The position numbers and the translations under genes are program-made. Shown here in pieces: positions 43,776-52,086 of a DNA stretch of 64,000 nucleotides. A model generated the notes under the pieces. The model did no database searches and had not been told where the DNA came from. It worked only from the letters and a program-made list of their open reading frames with translations. The DNA is taken from positions 14,867 through 78,866 of the forward strand of contig JBKPAJ010000072.1 of NCBI GenBank assembly GCA_046726375.1. Direction: 5' to 3'. The DNA is from DASPWV01 sp046726375. Lineage in GTDB: Bacteria; Acidobacteriota; Vicinamibacteria; Vicinamibacterales; UBA2999. Each line of letters begins with the position of its first letter. Position 1 is the first letter of the stretch.

Positions 43776-45119
43776 TTACTGCTCCGCCAGATTTGCGAAG
43801 CGGGTCTGCTGGCGGAGAAACGCCAACTTGATGAGACCCGTGGGACCGTTGCGCTGCTTGGCGACGATGAGTTCAGCAATGCCGTCGGATTCTGACGGCT
43901 CGTTGTCCTGCTTGTACATCTCCTCGCGGAAGATCAGAATGACGACGTCGGCGTCCTGCTCGAGTGCGCCGGATTCGCGCAAGTCGGCCAACTGCGGGCG
44001 CTTGTCGGATCGCGCTTCGGGCGCGCGTGAGAGCTGCGACAACACGACGATCGGCACGTTGAGCTCCTTCGCGAGTCCTTTGAGCGATCGGGAGATCGAC
44101 GCGAGTTCCAGCGTGCGGTTCTCGAAGCGGCCGCGGCCGGTCATCAGCTGGATGTAGTCAATCGCGAGCAGATCGAGTCCGTGCTCGGCCTGCAGGCGGC
44201 GCGCTTTGGCGCGCATCTCGAGCGCGCCGATGCCCGGCGTGTCGTCGATATACAACCGCGCGTCGCTCAGGGTTTCGAGCGCATGCGTAATCTGACCGTA
44301 TTCCTTCTGGCCGATCTGGCCGCTCATCAGACGGTAATTGTCGATCTTCGCCTCGCAGGCGAGCATGCGCATGAAGAGTTGCTCTTTCGACATTTCGAGG
44401 CTGAAGAATCCGGCCACCGATCCGGCGGTCGCGACATGCTGCGCGATATTGAGCACGAGGCTGGTTTTCCCCATCGACGGGCGCGCCGCGACGATGATCA
44501 AATCGCCGCGCTGAAAACCGCGCGTCATCTTGTCGACTTCGGTGAACCCGGTCGAGATCCCGCTGATGAAGCTTTTGTGCTCGAACAGCTGCTCGATCTT
44601 CGGAAAGCTCTCCTTGACGAGATCGCGCATGACGACAAAGCCGGCCTTGATGCGATCTTCGGCCACCGAAAAAATCGCGCTTTCGGCTTCATCGAGGATC
44701 AGATCGGCTTCCTGATCCGCTTCGTACGCGTTCGAGAGAATCTTATTGGCGGAGAAAATCAGGCTGCGGAGCGTCGCCTTCTCCTTGACGATCTTCGCGT
44801 AATACTCGACGTTGGTCGAGCGCGGCACGCCGTCCACGAGCGAGGCGATGTACGCCGGGCCGCCCACTTCTTCCACTTCGCCGGCGCGTTCAAGCTCCTC
44901 TTTGAGCGTGATGAGATCGATCGGCTGGCTGCGTTCGGCGAGCGCCACCATGCGCTCGAAAATCCTCCGATGGGCGTCGCGAAAGAACGCGCGCGAGTCG
45001 ATCACCGACGCGGCGATGTTGAACGATTCGTTGTCGATGAGGATCGCGCCGAGGACCGATCGCTCTGCTTCGAGATTGTGCGGGAGAGTACGTTCAGCAG
45101 CAGCGACGATGTCGGCCAT
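43776..45119 (-). CDS. dnaB: Replicative DNA helicase DnaB
   Basis: 447 aa. ATG 45117-45119 (MADIVAAAERTLPHNLEAER) is the family start. The N-terminal collar (about 1-150) is followed by the RecA-like helicase with Walker A ARPSMGKTS, FSLEMSKEQL, LLAIDYIQLM and SQLSR. It unwinds the replication fork. It follows rplI, as in many bacteria, across a spacer with hairpins and an intrinsic terminator. Confidence 0.96.
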   Translation of the reverse strand: MADIVAAAERTLPHNLEAERSVLGAILIDNESFNIAASVIDSRAFFRDAHRRIFERMVALAERSQPIDLITLKEELERAGEVEEVGGPAYIASLVDGVPRSTNVEYYAKIVKEKATLRSLIFSANKILSNAYEADQEADLILDEAESAIFSVAEDRIKAGFVVMRDLVKESFPKIEQLFEHKSFISGISTGFTEVDKMTRGFQRGDLIIVAARPSMGKTSLVLNIAQHVATAGSVAGFFSLEMSKEQLFMRMLACEAKIDNYRLMSGQIGQKEYGQITHALETLSDARLYIDDTPGIGALEMRAKARRLQAEHGLDLLAIDYIQLMTGRGRFENRTLELASISRSLKGLAKELNVPIVVLSQLSRAPEARSDKRPQLADLRESGALEQDADVVILIFREEMYKQDNEPSESDGIAELIVAKQRNGPTGLIKLAFLRQQTRFANLAEQ

Positions 45120-45150
45120 GACGAGCAGGAAGGCACGCGAAGTATAAAAC

Positions 45151-45183
45151 GAAAAAGCCGACCGCGCGTGACGCGATCGGCTT
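45151..45183 (-). terminator. Intrinsic terminator between rplI and dnaB
   Basis: On the minus strand AGCCGATCGCG-TCACG-CGCGGTCGGCT, an 11-bp stem with one mismatch, is followed by TTTTTCG. It separates the ribosomal genes rpsF-rpsR-rplI from dnaB-alr-radA. Confidence 0.8.
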
Positions 45184-45205
45184 CGCAACCATCATTGGGC
45201 ATCGC

Positions 45206-45284
45206 CCCTATGGTGAGGCGGCTCCAAACCGCGTGATGGCGCGGCTGAAGTCGCGTGATGACGCGGCTCCAAGCCGCGCCACTA
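45206..45284. repeat. CGCGGCTCCAAGCCGCG repeat
   Basis: Three copies of the palindromic word (GGCGGCTCCAAACCGCG, GCGCGGCTGAAGTCGCG, CGCGGCTCCAAGCCGCG), about 24-25 bp apart and each able to fold, run up to the rplI stop. Confidence 0.7.
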
Positions 45285-45731
45285 TTACTCGGCTTTGGTC
45301 ACAATCACTTTCAACTGCGCGGTCACATCGCGATGCACCTTCACCGGCACGGTGTTCTCACCCAGCGCCTTGATCGGATCCGGGAGCAGAATCTTGCGAC
45401 GATCGAGGTCGAAGCCCATTTCCTTCAGCAGCTCCGCGATGTCGGCGTTGGTCACCGACCCATACAGTTGATCGCTCTCACCAACCTTGCGCGGAATGGT
45501 GAGCTCGAGCGCGGTCAACCGCGCGGCGATCGCCTCGGCCGCGTGGCGATCCTCCGTTTCTCTCAGCTCGAGGTTTTTCCGCTCGCGCTCGACGCGTTTC
45601 TTGTTGGCGTCGGTCGCCGGCAACGCAAGGTTGCGCGGCAACAGGAAGTTGCGCGCGTAACCGTCGGCGACTCTCACGATTTCGCCACGGCGGCCTACGT
45701 TTTCTACGTGATCTCGAAGGATGACTTCCAT
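45285..45731 (-). CDS. rplI: 50S ribosomal protein L9
   Basis: L9, 148 aa. The N-terminal domain MEVILRDHVENVGRRGEIV with GYARNFLLP is joined by a long connecting helix (about 42-75) to the C-terminal domain. GGAG lies 6 nt before the ATG at 45731. It follows rpsR. Confidence 0.97.
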   Translation of the reverse strand: MEVILRDHVENVGRRGEIVRVADGYARNFLLPRNLALPATDANKKRVERERKNLELRETEDRHAAEAIAARLTALELTIPRKVGESDQLYGSVTNADIAELLKEMGFDLDRRKILLPDPIKALGENTVPVKVHRDVTAQLKVIVTKAE

Positions 45732-45751
45732 TCCGAACTCCTAAACTGCCG

Positions 45752-45935
45752 CTAAATATGAGTTCCTGACGAACGTTCCTAACGTTGGTTCCTGCCGGTG
45801 GTTCACGTGGATTCCTGACGCGAGCTCTTCCCGACAGTTCACGTCGGTTCGTCACGCTGGTTCCAGCGTGGGTTCGAACTTCAGTTCAGAATCGCCGTGA
45901 ACTTCCGCAACGAACAATCGGAAGCAACCCTCGTG
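45752..45935. repeat. GTTCCTGACG micro-repeat between rpsR and rplI
   Basis: Copies of GTTCCTGACGNACGTTCC, GGTTCACGTGG and GGTTCCAGCGTGGGTTC are followed by reverse-complement words (GTGAACTTCCG, CGAACAATCGG) in a 231-bp gap inside a ribosomal operon. Confidence 0.65.
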
Positions 45936-45962
45936 ACGAACCCCGTGGCGGCGCGGTCTGCG

Positions 45963-46265
45963 TTAGTCAGCCGCGTAGGGCAACAACGCAAGCTGCCGCG
46001 CGCGTACGATGGCGATCCGTAAGGCGCGTTGATGCTTCGCGCACGTTCCCGAAATGCGACGCGGCAGCACCTTGCCGCGCTCCGGCACGAAGCCGCCGAG
46101 CAGCTTCACGTCCTTGTAGTTGATGTCGTCGATCTTGTCCGCGCAGAACTTGCAGACCTTCCGCCGGCGGAACAGGCCGCGGCGCTGACCGCCGGCCTTT
46201 GCGTCCTTGTTCTTGTCGTCGCGCCCGCGCGCGCCGCCCGATGCGCCTCGTTTTGCCATGGCCAT
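45963..46265 (-). CDS. rpsR: 30S ribosomal protein S18
   Basis: S18, 100 aa, with a Gly/Arg/Lys-rich N-terminal extension (about 1-33) before RKVCKFCADKIDDINYKDV and GTCAKHQRALRIAIVRARQLALLPY. The CxxC plus C-x-x-H set is the zinc-binding form. The ribosome site GGAG is inside the rpsF end, 3 bp upstream; an alternative ATG is at 46259. No ssb gene lies between rpsF and rpsR, unlike many bacteria. Confidence 0.96.
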   Translation of the reverse strand: MAMAKRGASGGARGRDDKNKDAKAGGQRRGLFRRRKVCKFCADKIDDINYKDVKLLGGFVPERGKVLPRRISGTCAKHQRALRIAIVRARQLALLPYAAD

Positions 46266-46268
46266 GAT

Positions 46269-46730
46269 TTACAGCTCCGTCTCCAAGCCATCGAAATCGC
46301 CCGTGTCGTCGGTGTCGTCCGGCGTCTGCGGACCCTCACCGGGCTGCCGCTCCGGCGGCAGCCCGCGCGCGATACGACGGCGGCGAGATTCTTCCTGACG
46401 CTTGCTGCGCGCGCGCTCGGCTTTGATCTGATCTTCGTCCACGCGCACGATCAAATGGCGCAGCAGACCTTCGCTGACTTTCAACCGCCGATCGACTTCC
46501 TTGACCAGATCGCCGCCGCCCTTGATGACGTTGAGGACGTAGACGCCCTCTTTGTGATGGCCGATCTCGTAGGCCAGACGGCGGCGGCCGGTAAGGCCGG
46601 CGACTTCGGGTTTTTCCATCGTGCCGCCCATGCGCTGGACGATTTGTTCAACCTGCGTTTGCAGGTCGGTGATCCGTTGCTCGGGCGCGTCCGGCTGGAC
46701 GATGTAGACGAGTTCGTACGTGCGTGTCAT
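46269..46730 (-). CDS. rpsF: 30S ribosomal protein S6
   Basis: S6, 153 aa. The ferredoxin-like core (TRTYELVYIVQPDAPEQRI ... GRRRLAYEIGHHKEGVYVL) is about 95 residues; the last 55 form a charged, disordered Arg/Glu/Asp-rich tail. AGGAGAG sits right upstream of the ATG at 46730. Transcribed before rpsR and rplI. Confidence 0.96.
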   Translation of the reverse strand: MTRTYELVYIVQPDAPEQRITDLQTQVEQIVQRMGGTMEKPEVAGLTGRRRLAYEIGHHKEGVYVLNVIKGGGDLVKEVDRRLKVSEGLLRHLIVRVDEDQIKAERARSKRQEESRRRRIARGLPPERQPGEGPQTPDDTDDTGDFDGLETEL

Positions 46731-46796
46731 TCACTCTCCTTATGGACCTCGAAAAACGCGACGGCCACAACAGTGGCAAGGAGTACCTGCGCCGGT

Positions 46797-47384
46797 TTAT
46801 TCCACCGGGCCGGGATCCTGCGAGTTTTCCGCTGCGTTGAACGTGTTCATCACACGCTCGATGCCGTCGGCCAGGAACATCTCCGCGGCATCGGCGGCAC
46901 GCAGCACCGCCGCCTCAATGGTGGCCCGTTCGTCGGGCTCGAACGTCGAGAGCACGTGATCGGCGAGATCGCGCCGATTGTCGCCACGCCCCACGCCGAT
47001 GCGGAGCCGCGGAAACGCCGTGCCGCCGAGCTGCTCGATGATCGACTTCAGGCCGTTGTGCCCGCCGGCGCTGCCCTCGCGCCGCGCGCGAAGACGCCCG
47101 AGCGGCAACTGCGTTTCGTCAACAATGACGAGCATGTCGGCCGGCTCGATCTGAAAGTACCGAGCCAGCCGCGAGACCGCAAAGCCACTGAGGTTCATGA
47201 ACGTCAGCGGCTTCGCCAGAATCGCTTCGCGCCCTTTCTTCACGTAGAGCGCGTCGTCGCGATCGCGCCAGGCGTGGTTGAGATTCCAGCGCCGCGCAAG
47301 TTCGTCGGCGACCCAGAAGCCGACGTTGTGGCGCGTATCGCGATACTGCGGCCCGGGATTGCCCAGGCCGACCAAAAGCCTCAT
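46797..47384 (-). CDS. pth: Peptidyl-tRNA hydrolase
   Basis: 195 aa. Catalytic and substrate residues lie in LLVGLGNPGPQYRDTRHNVG (Asn, His), VDETQLPLG (Asp) and GSAGGHNGLKSI. It recycles peptidyl-tRNA released from stalled ribosomes. ATG 47382-47384 is taken; a GTG one codon earlier is an alternative. It lies between rplY and rpsF, as is common. Confidence 0.95.
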   Translation of the reverse strand: MRLLVGLGNPGPQYRDTRHNVGFWVADELARRWNLNHAWRDRDDALYVKKGREAILAKPLTFMNLSGFAVSRLARYFQIEPADMLVIVDETQLPLGRLRARREGSAGGHNGLKSIIEQLGGTAFPRLRIGVGRGDNRRDLADHVLSTFEPDERATIEAAVLRAADAAEMFLADGIERVMNTFNAAENSQDPGPVE

Positions 47385-47393
47385 CACTGCCGT

Positions 47394-47545
47394 CGACAGT
47401 CGACAGCCGACAGTCGCCAGGATAGACGTTCCGAGGTTCCGAAGTTCCGGGTGCCGAGGTTCCGAAGTTCGAGGTTCCGCGGGTCCAAGGTTCCAAGGTT
47501 CCGACGTTCTTCCCTGTCGACCGTTGACTGTGGACTGTCGACCGG
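47394..47545. repeat. Micro-repeat between rplY and pth (GTCGAC and GTTCCGAGGTTCC words)
   Basis: The spacer begins and ends with the GTCGACnGTCGAC family (GTCGACAGTCGACAGCCGACAGTCG; GTCGACCGTTGACTGTGGACTGTCGACC), and its middle is about nine drifting copies of GGTTCCGAGGTTCC/AAGTTCCGGG. Two families are nested in one 169-bp gap. Confidence 0.7.
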
Positions 47546-47553
47546 CAACCGCT

Positions 47554-48276
47554 TTACTTCTTCCCGCCTTCCTTCGCAGGAGCCGCGGCAGCGGGCGCCT
47601 CGCCTTCCTTCTCGGTCTTGCCCTTCTTCATGACTTCGGGCTCCGCCACAGCCGCCGCCGGCGCCGCCGCCGCCGCTTCGGCCGCCGCCGGTTCTTCCAC
47701 CGCACGCGGCGTCACGACATGCACGAGCATCATGTCGGGATCGCTGATCAGCGTCCACTTGGCGTTGGTCGCCACCACATCGCGCACGAAGATCGCCTGA
47801 TTGAGACCAAGCTCCCTCACGTCCACCTCGATCGCGTCGGGGATTTCGGCGGGCAGCGTCTCGAGCTCGATCTCGCGATGCAGCAGTTCCAGCACGCCGC
47901 CTTCCACCTTGACGCCGCGCGGTTCGCCCTTGAACAAGACCGGCACCGTCACCGTGATCCTGCGGTCCATGTTCACGCGATAGAAATCCGCGTGCAGCAG
48001 GTTGTGCGTGATCGGGTCGAGCTGGAACTCTTTCACCAGCACGCGCGATTCCCCTTCACCGTCGATCTTCAGCCGGATGAGCGTGTTGAGCCCGGATTCC
48101 GAGTGCAGGATTCGGAGCAGCGGCTTCGGATCGACAGCCACCGGAAAGCTCTTGCCCTGCTCGCCTTCCTTTTGCGCGCCGTAGATGGTGGCGGGAATGC
48201 GTCCCTCGGCGCGCAAACGGCGCGCTTCGTTCTTGCCTTTCGTAGATCGTTTAACTGCGTCTAATGTCGCTTCCAT
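47554..48276 (-). CDS. rplY: 50S ribosomal protein L25/general stress protein Ctc
   Basis: 240 aa, the long Ctc form. The L25 domain (about 1-95: NEARRLRAEGRIPATIYG, LVKEFQLDPITHNLLHADFYRV) is followed by a TL5/Ctc C-terminal beta domain (about 100-185) and an Ala/Glu/Lys-rich disordered tail. It binds 5S rRNA. It lies between prs and pth, the standard order. Confidence 0.95.
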   Translation of the reverse strand: MEATLDAVKRSTKGKNEARRLRAEGRIPATIYGAQKEGEQGKSFPVAVDPKPLLRILHSESGLNTLIRLKIDGEGESRVLVKEFQLDPITHNLLHADFYRVNMDRRITVTVPVLFKGEPRGVKVEGGVLELLHREIELETLPAEIPDAIEVDVRELGLNQAIFVRDVVATNAKWTLISDPDMMLVHVVTPRAVEEPAAAEAAAAAPAAAVAEPEVMKKGKTEKEGEAPAAAAPAKEGGKK

Positions 48277-48289
48277 AACTCTCTTCGCA

Positions 48290-48435
48290 ACGGCTATCAG
48301 CTCTCGGCTATCAGCTCTCAGCAGGCTTTTGCTGAAAGCCGAAAGCTGTGAGCCGAAAGCTACTTTCTTCGCACCCAGCTATCAACGGTCAGCTCTCAGC
48401 AAGCTGTTGCTGAAAGCCGAGCTGAGAGCTGGTCG
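48290..48435. repeat. Micro-repeat between prs and rplY (TCAGCTCTCAGC family)
   Basis: GCTATCAGCTCTCGGCTATCAGC is followed by GCTTTTGCTGAAAGCCGAAAGC, and the whole motif is repeated once more at about 48378-48432. The arms are reverse complements. The family is shared with 3.75, 11.67 and 11.82 kb. Confidence 0.75.
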
Positions 48436-49428
48436 CTAGACAAATAACGAACTAACCGACGTCTCCTCGTGAATACTCCGAATCGCCTGGCCGAGCAGAC
48501 GTCCGACTTTGAGCTCCACGATCTTCGCGCACTTTGCGCTCTTGTCCTGCATCGGGATCGTGTTGGTCACGATCAGCCGTTCGAGCGGCGACCTCTCAAT
48601 CCGGTCGATCGCCGGGCCCGAGAGCACACCGTGCACGGCACAGGCAAGCACGCGCTGCGCGCCGGCCTCCATCAAGGCCTGCGCACCTCTCTGAATCGTT
48701 CCCGCAGTGTCGATGATGTCGTCGGCAATCACGCACGTCCGGCCGCCAACCTCACCGATCACATTCATCACTTCCGCCTGCCCATCGTCGATGCGCCGCT
48801 TGTCGATGACGGCGAGTTCCGCGCCGAGCCGTTTCGCGTAGGCGCGCGCGCGTTCCGCTCCGCCCGCATCGGGCGCGACCATCGTCAACAGAGGGAAATC
48901 CTGCCGCGACAGGTAATCAATGATCACCGGCGCGGCGAAGAGGTGATCGACCGGGATGTCGAAAAACCCCTGAATCTGCGCCTTGTGCAAATCCATCGTC
49001 AGCACGCGGTTGACCCCCGACGCGCTGAGGATGTTCGCCACCAGCTTGGCCGAAATCGGCACGCGCGGCTTGTCCTTGCGATCCTGGCGCGCGTATCCGT
49101 AATACGGAATCACCGCCGTGATGCGCGACGCCGACGAGCGGCGGAACGCATCCACCATGATGAGCAACTCCACGATGTGCTCATCGACCGATGTCGGTCG
49201 GCCGTGTTCGCCATCGAGGCTGTTACAGGTCGGCTGCACGACGAAAACATCCGTCCCGCGGATGTTCTCATCGATCTGAAACGACACTTCCGAATCGGGG
49301 AAACGTCGCAGGCGGCACTGTCCCAGCGGTACGCCAAGGAACTCGGCGATCTCACTCGCGAGTTGCGGGTGAGCGCGGCCGGAGAACACCTTCAGGTCGC
49401 CGTATCCAGTCGGTCGCATCGCGGACAT
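48436..49428 (-). CDS. prs: Ribose-phosphate pyrophosphokinase
   Basis: 330 aa. It makes PRPP from ribose-5-phosphate and ATP. It has VFSGRAHPQLASEIAEFLG, the ATP flexible loop, YARQDRKDKPRVPISAKLVAN, the catalytic MDLHKAQIQGFFDIPVDHL and the PRPP loop VIADDIIDTAGT. ATG 49428 or ATG 49419 may be the start. It lies downstream of tRNA-Gln and ispE. Confidence 0.96.
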   Translation of the reverse strand: MSAMRPTGYGDLKVFSGRAHPQLASEIAEFLGVPLGQCRLRRFPDSEVSFQIDENIRGTDVFVVQPTCNSLDGEHGRPTSVDEHIVELLIMVDAFRRSSASRITAVIPYYGYARQDRKDKPRVPISAKLVANILSASGVNRVLTMDLHKAQIQGFFDIPVDHLFAAPVIIDYLSRQDFPLLTMVAPDAGGAERARAYAKRLGAELAVIDKRRIDDGQAEVMNVIGEVGGRTCVIADDIIDTAGTIQRGAQALMEAGAQRVLACAVHGVLSGPAIDRIERSPLERLIVTNTIPMQDKSAKCAKIVELKVGRLLGQAIRSIHEETSVSSLFV

Positions 49429-49437
49429 TATCGGTCC

Positions 49438-49556
49438 GAATGAAGAGCGACGAACGAAGAACTAAGAACAAAGAACATCCGCGATCCTCGTTGCTCGCTG
49501 CATGTTTTGGTTTTTCGTTCCTCGTCCTTCGGTCCCGCCTTCGCACGAGCTACGGC
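49438..49556. repeat. AAGAACNAAGAAC / CGTTCCTCGTCCTTCG micro-repeat between tRNA-Gln and prs
   Basis: GAAGAGCGACGAACGAAGAACTAAGAACAAAGAAC is followed by TTTTTCGTTCCTCGTCCTTCGG, an inverted pair. It ends with a GCCTTCGC...GAGCTACGGCGGGC element also found at 8.83-8.87 kb. Confidence 0.55.
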
Positions 49557-49577
49557 GGGCACGCGTTCTTCCAGCTT

Positions 49578-49652
49578 TGGTTGGGGCGGAAGGATTCGAA
49601 CCTTCGAATACGGGCTCCAAAGGCCCGCGCCTTACCGCTTGGCCACGCCCCA
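49578..49652 (-). tRNA. tRNA-Gln (TTG)
   Basis: A 75-nt cloverleaf with encoded CCA. The acceptor is TGGGGCG/CGCCCCA; the anticodon arm CGGGC-CTTTGGA-GCCCG gives anticodon TTG. It lies between ispE and prs. Confidence 0.97.
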
Positions 49653-49686
49653 CCATTACGCGGCCTGGCGAACTCGGCGGAAACCC

Positions 49687-50655
49687 TTAGCTTATACGAC
49701 GTTTACGGCTTCCGGCAAGCGCCGCCGCAGGGGTGCGCGGCTTGCTGCGGCGAACTTTCGGGCGCCCAACCGGAAGGCGTCGGGCGTAATCGGCGCGCCT
49801 GAGCGTTCGCGTGGCGACGATGTGCCAGCCCGGACGTGCGAGATCGCGGGCGGTGCGGGCGGCAGCCTCCGCGCGTTCGAACAGGCCAAAGACCGTCGAA
49901 CCCGACCCCGACATGGCCGCGAAGACCGCACCGGCGTCGATGAGCGCCGACTTGATGCGGCCAATCGTCGGGTGATGCGCAATCACCGGACCTTCGAGAT
50001 CGTTGCGAAGGTTGCGCGCCCACTCCGGCCATCCTTGGGGAAGCGAGCGACCCGCGCTGCCGCGCGTGAGCGCGCGCGGCTCGCTGTCGAACCACTGATA
50101 CGCTTCTGCCGTGGCGACGCCAAACCGCGGCCGGATGATGACCACCGAGGAACGCGGGAGATCGGTCAGCGGGTAAATATCGTCGCCGCGACCGAGCCCC
50201 AGAGCGGTGCCGCCGAACAGAAAAAACGGCACGTCCGATCCAATCGCGGCCGCCAGCCGGTTGATCGTGGGCATGTCGATCGCCAGCTCCCACACGCGCG
50301 CGAGGCCGAGCAGCGCGACCGCGGCGTCGGCGCTGCCTCCGCCGAGACCGGCTTGCGGCGGGATCCGTTTTTCGATCTGCACGAGCGCATTGCGCGGCGT
50401 ATTGCCGCGCCGCTTGCCCGCCGTCCTCCACAAGAGCGATGCGGCTTGCCACACCAGATTGCGGCGGTCGGTCGGCACTTCCGGGTCGTCGCACTGAATC
50501 GTGAACGCGCCTTGGCGCGGCACGAACGTGAGCGTGTCGTGCAGCGCGAGCGTCTGCAGAATCGTCCGCACGTCGTGGTACCCGTCGCCGCGCATCCCGA
50601 GGATGCGCAGGTCGAGGTTGATCTTGGCGAACGCAGGCAAAGAAAGAGGGTCCAA
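49687..50655 (-). CDS. ispE: 4-diphosphocytidyl-2-C-methyl-D-erythritol kinase
   Basis: 322 aa, GHMP kinase of the MEP pathway. The start is TTG 50653-50655 (MDPLSLPAFAKINLDLRILG). AKINLDL, PPQAGLGGGSADAAVALLGL (ATP loop, about 100-119) and AMSGSGSTVFGLFE are conserved. The C-terminus carries a basic 30-residue tail. It lies between the LolB-like lipoprotein gene and tRNA-Gln/prs, matching the lolB-ispE-prs order of E. coli. Confidence 0.94.
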   Translation of the reverse strand: MDPLSLPAFAKINLDLRILGMRGDGYHDVRTILQTLALHDTLTFVPRQGAFTIQCDDPEVPTDRRNLVWQAASLLWRTAGKRRGNTPRNALVQIEKRIPPQAGLGGGSADAAVALLGLARVWELAIDMPTINRLAAAIGSDVPFFLFGGTALGLGRGDDIYPLTDLPRSSVVIIRPRFGVATAEAYQWFDSEPRALTRGSAGRSLPQGWPEWARNLRNDLEGPVIAHHPTIGRIKSALIDAGAVFAAMSGSGSTVFGLFERAEAAARTARDLARPGWHIVATRTLRRADYARRLPVGRPKVRRSKPRTPAAALAGSRKRRIS

Positions 50656-50710
50656 GGCTGCGGGAGTCCTGAGTTCGTGAAAACGGTCTGACCCTTTATC
50701 CGTGTGAATC

Positions 50711-51559
50711 TCAGAAAAAGGGGGTCGACCCCTTTTTCACCGACTCGCGCAGCGGCGCGATTGCCCGCAAGTCGTTCAACGTAATCTGTTCGGCGCCGGA
50801 TGGAACATCGACGGTGAACGCACGTGCGTCGATTTCGATATTCGTCTCGAGCTGGTCGAGGCGCGCTGTCGCGTCAACTCTCCCCGGTTCCTTGCTGCGA
50901 ATACGGACGGTGCGCGGCCAGCCGTTCAGATGATCGCTGTAGTCCACGAGCCACGGTCCGTAGTCGGCGGCCACGATCACCGCTTCGCCGTTTCGCTGCT
51001 GCAGGTACGCCGTTATGTCGCTGCCGAGCGACACGGCACTCCAGCCGCCGTTCCACGAGCGTCCGCTCGTGGCGGTGACGCCGTCGCTGAGACATCCGGT
51101 CAACACCAGGCGCACGTCGTCTGCGGTGAGCGCCAGTGCCGTGAGCCGATCGAGCACGTCGGCCAACGCCACGTCGGGCAAGACGCGGTTGTCGCGCGGA
51201 AACAACAACGTCGCGCGGTTGTCGCGGCCGGCGAGGACGAACACCGGCGGCCCAAACGGTGCAACCGCTTCGAATCGCAGCGCGCCCGGCGCGGCAAATC
51301 CCGCGTGCAAGGTACCGCGCAGCCGTTCGCCTCCCGCGCGTCCGGACAGACGTATTTCGGTCGTCAGTGTTTTCAACCCGCCGCAGAAACGCGTTGCCCG
51401 CTCGAACGCGCCGATCGCGCCTGGATCGTTGGCCGGCGCGCCCTCTGGACGCTTCGGTATTCCCGCGGCGCACGCGGACAGCCACAGAGCAACGCCGATA
51501 AAGAGGGCCGCAGATGAACGCAGATGACGCAGATATGTTTTTGATCGTGTACAACGCAC
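50711..51559 (-). CDS. Outer-membrane lipoprotein, LolB-like
   Basis: About 282 aa. A lipobox LSAC ends a hydrophobic signal (SSAALFIGVALWLSAC). The mature part has the pattern of a LolB-type sheet (LSGRAGGERLRGTLHAGFA, FEAVAPFGPPVFVL). LolB assignment rests on neighbourhood: in E. coli lolB precedes ispE and prs, as here. The only in-frame usual start close to the signal is GTG 51557-51559, inside the tandem repeat, so the first 15 residues (RCTRSKTYLRHLR) are encoded by repeat sequence. The frame extends through the repeats to 51805. Confidence 0.7.
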   Translation of the reverse strand: MRCTRSKTYLRHLRSSAALFIGVALWLSACAAGIPKRPEGAPANDPGAIGAFERATRFCGGLKTLTTEIRLSGRAGGERLRGTLHAGFAAPGALRFEAVAPFGPPVFVLAGRDNRATLLFPRDNRVLPDVALADVLDRLTALALTADDVRLVLTGCLSDGVTATSGRSWNGGWSAVSLGSDITAYLQQRNGEAVIVAADYGPWLVDYSDHLNGWPRTVRIRSKEPGRVDATARLDQLETNIEIDARAFTVDVPSGAEQITLNDLRAIAPLRESVKKGSTPFF

Positions 51560-51853
51560 GGCCGCATCGAACGCCCGAACGCAAGCGAGAGATCTGCTGC
51601 TCGTCACGAGCAAAAACCGAAAAGGGCGGCAGATGAACACAGATAACGCAGATATGTTTTTGATCGTGTACAACGCACGGCCGCATCGAACGCCCGAACG
51701 CAAGCCAGAGATCTGCTGCTCGTCACGAGCAAAAACCGAAAAGGGCGGCAGATGAACACAGATAACGCAGATATGTTTTTGATCGTGAACAGCGCACGGC
51801 CGCATTGAACGCCCGAACGCAAGAGAGAGATTCTCTGCTCGTCACGATCAACG
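51509..51853. repeat. 119-bp tandem repeat, about 2.9 copies
   Basis: A near-identical unit with period 119 (for example ATGTTTTTGATCGTG at 51535, 51654 and 51773) contains GCAGATGAACACAGATAACG, an ATCTGCG-family word in reverse, plus unique sequence. The third copy is more diverged. It lies between the lipoprotein and TPR genes and extends into the former. Confidence 0.9.
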
Positions 51854-51891
51854 ACCAAATTTGGCTTTATCGGTGGTCATCTGGCGCTGGT

Positions 51892-52086
51892 TTTATTTGC
51901 GTCTTATCTGCGCTTTATCTGCGTTCTTATCTGCGCTTTATCTGCGTTCCTATCTGCGTCTCATCTGCGTTCCTATCTGCGTCTCATCTGCGTCCCTATC
52001 TGCGTCTCATCTGCGTTCCTAATCTGCGTCTCATCTGCGTTCCATCTGCGTTCCATCTGCGTTCCGTCTGCGTTCTATTTGCGTCT
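51892..52086. repeat. ATCTGCGTT array of about 16 units
   Basis: Units of 11-13 bp alternate TCTC-, TTCC-, TTCT- and CTTT-ATCTGCG. The array runs into the 3' end of the TPR gene, providing its last codons and stop (52075-52077). The same word is at 38.40 kb and, degraded, at 20.74 kb. Confidence 0.85.

Noticed and set aside
51535..51750. A 33-residue peptide frame (MFLIVYNARPH...) repeated in the 119-bp units
   Set aside because: It lacks a ribosome site, and the third copy stops after 11 codons; it seems a by-product of the repeat.
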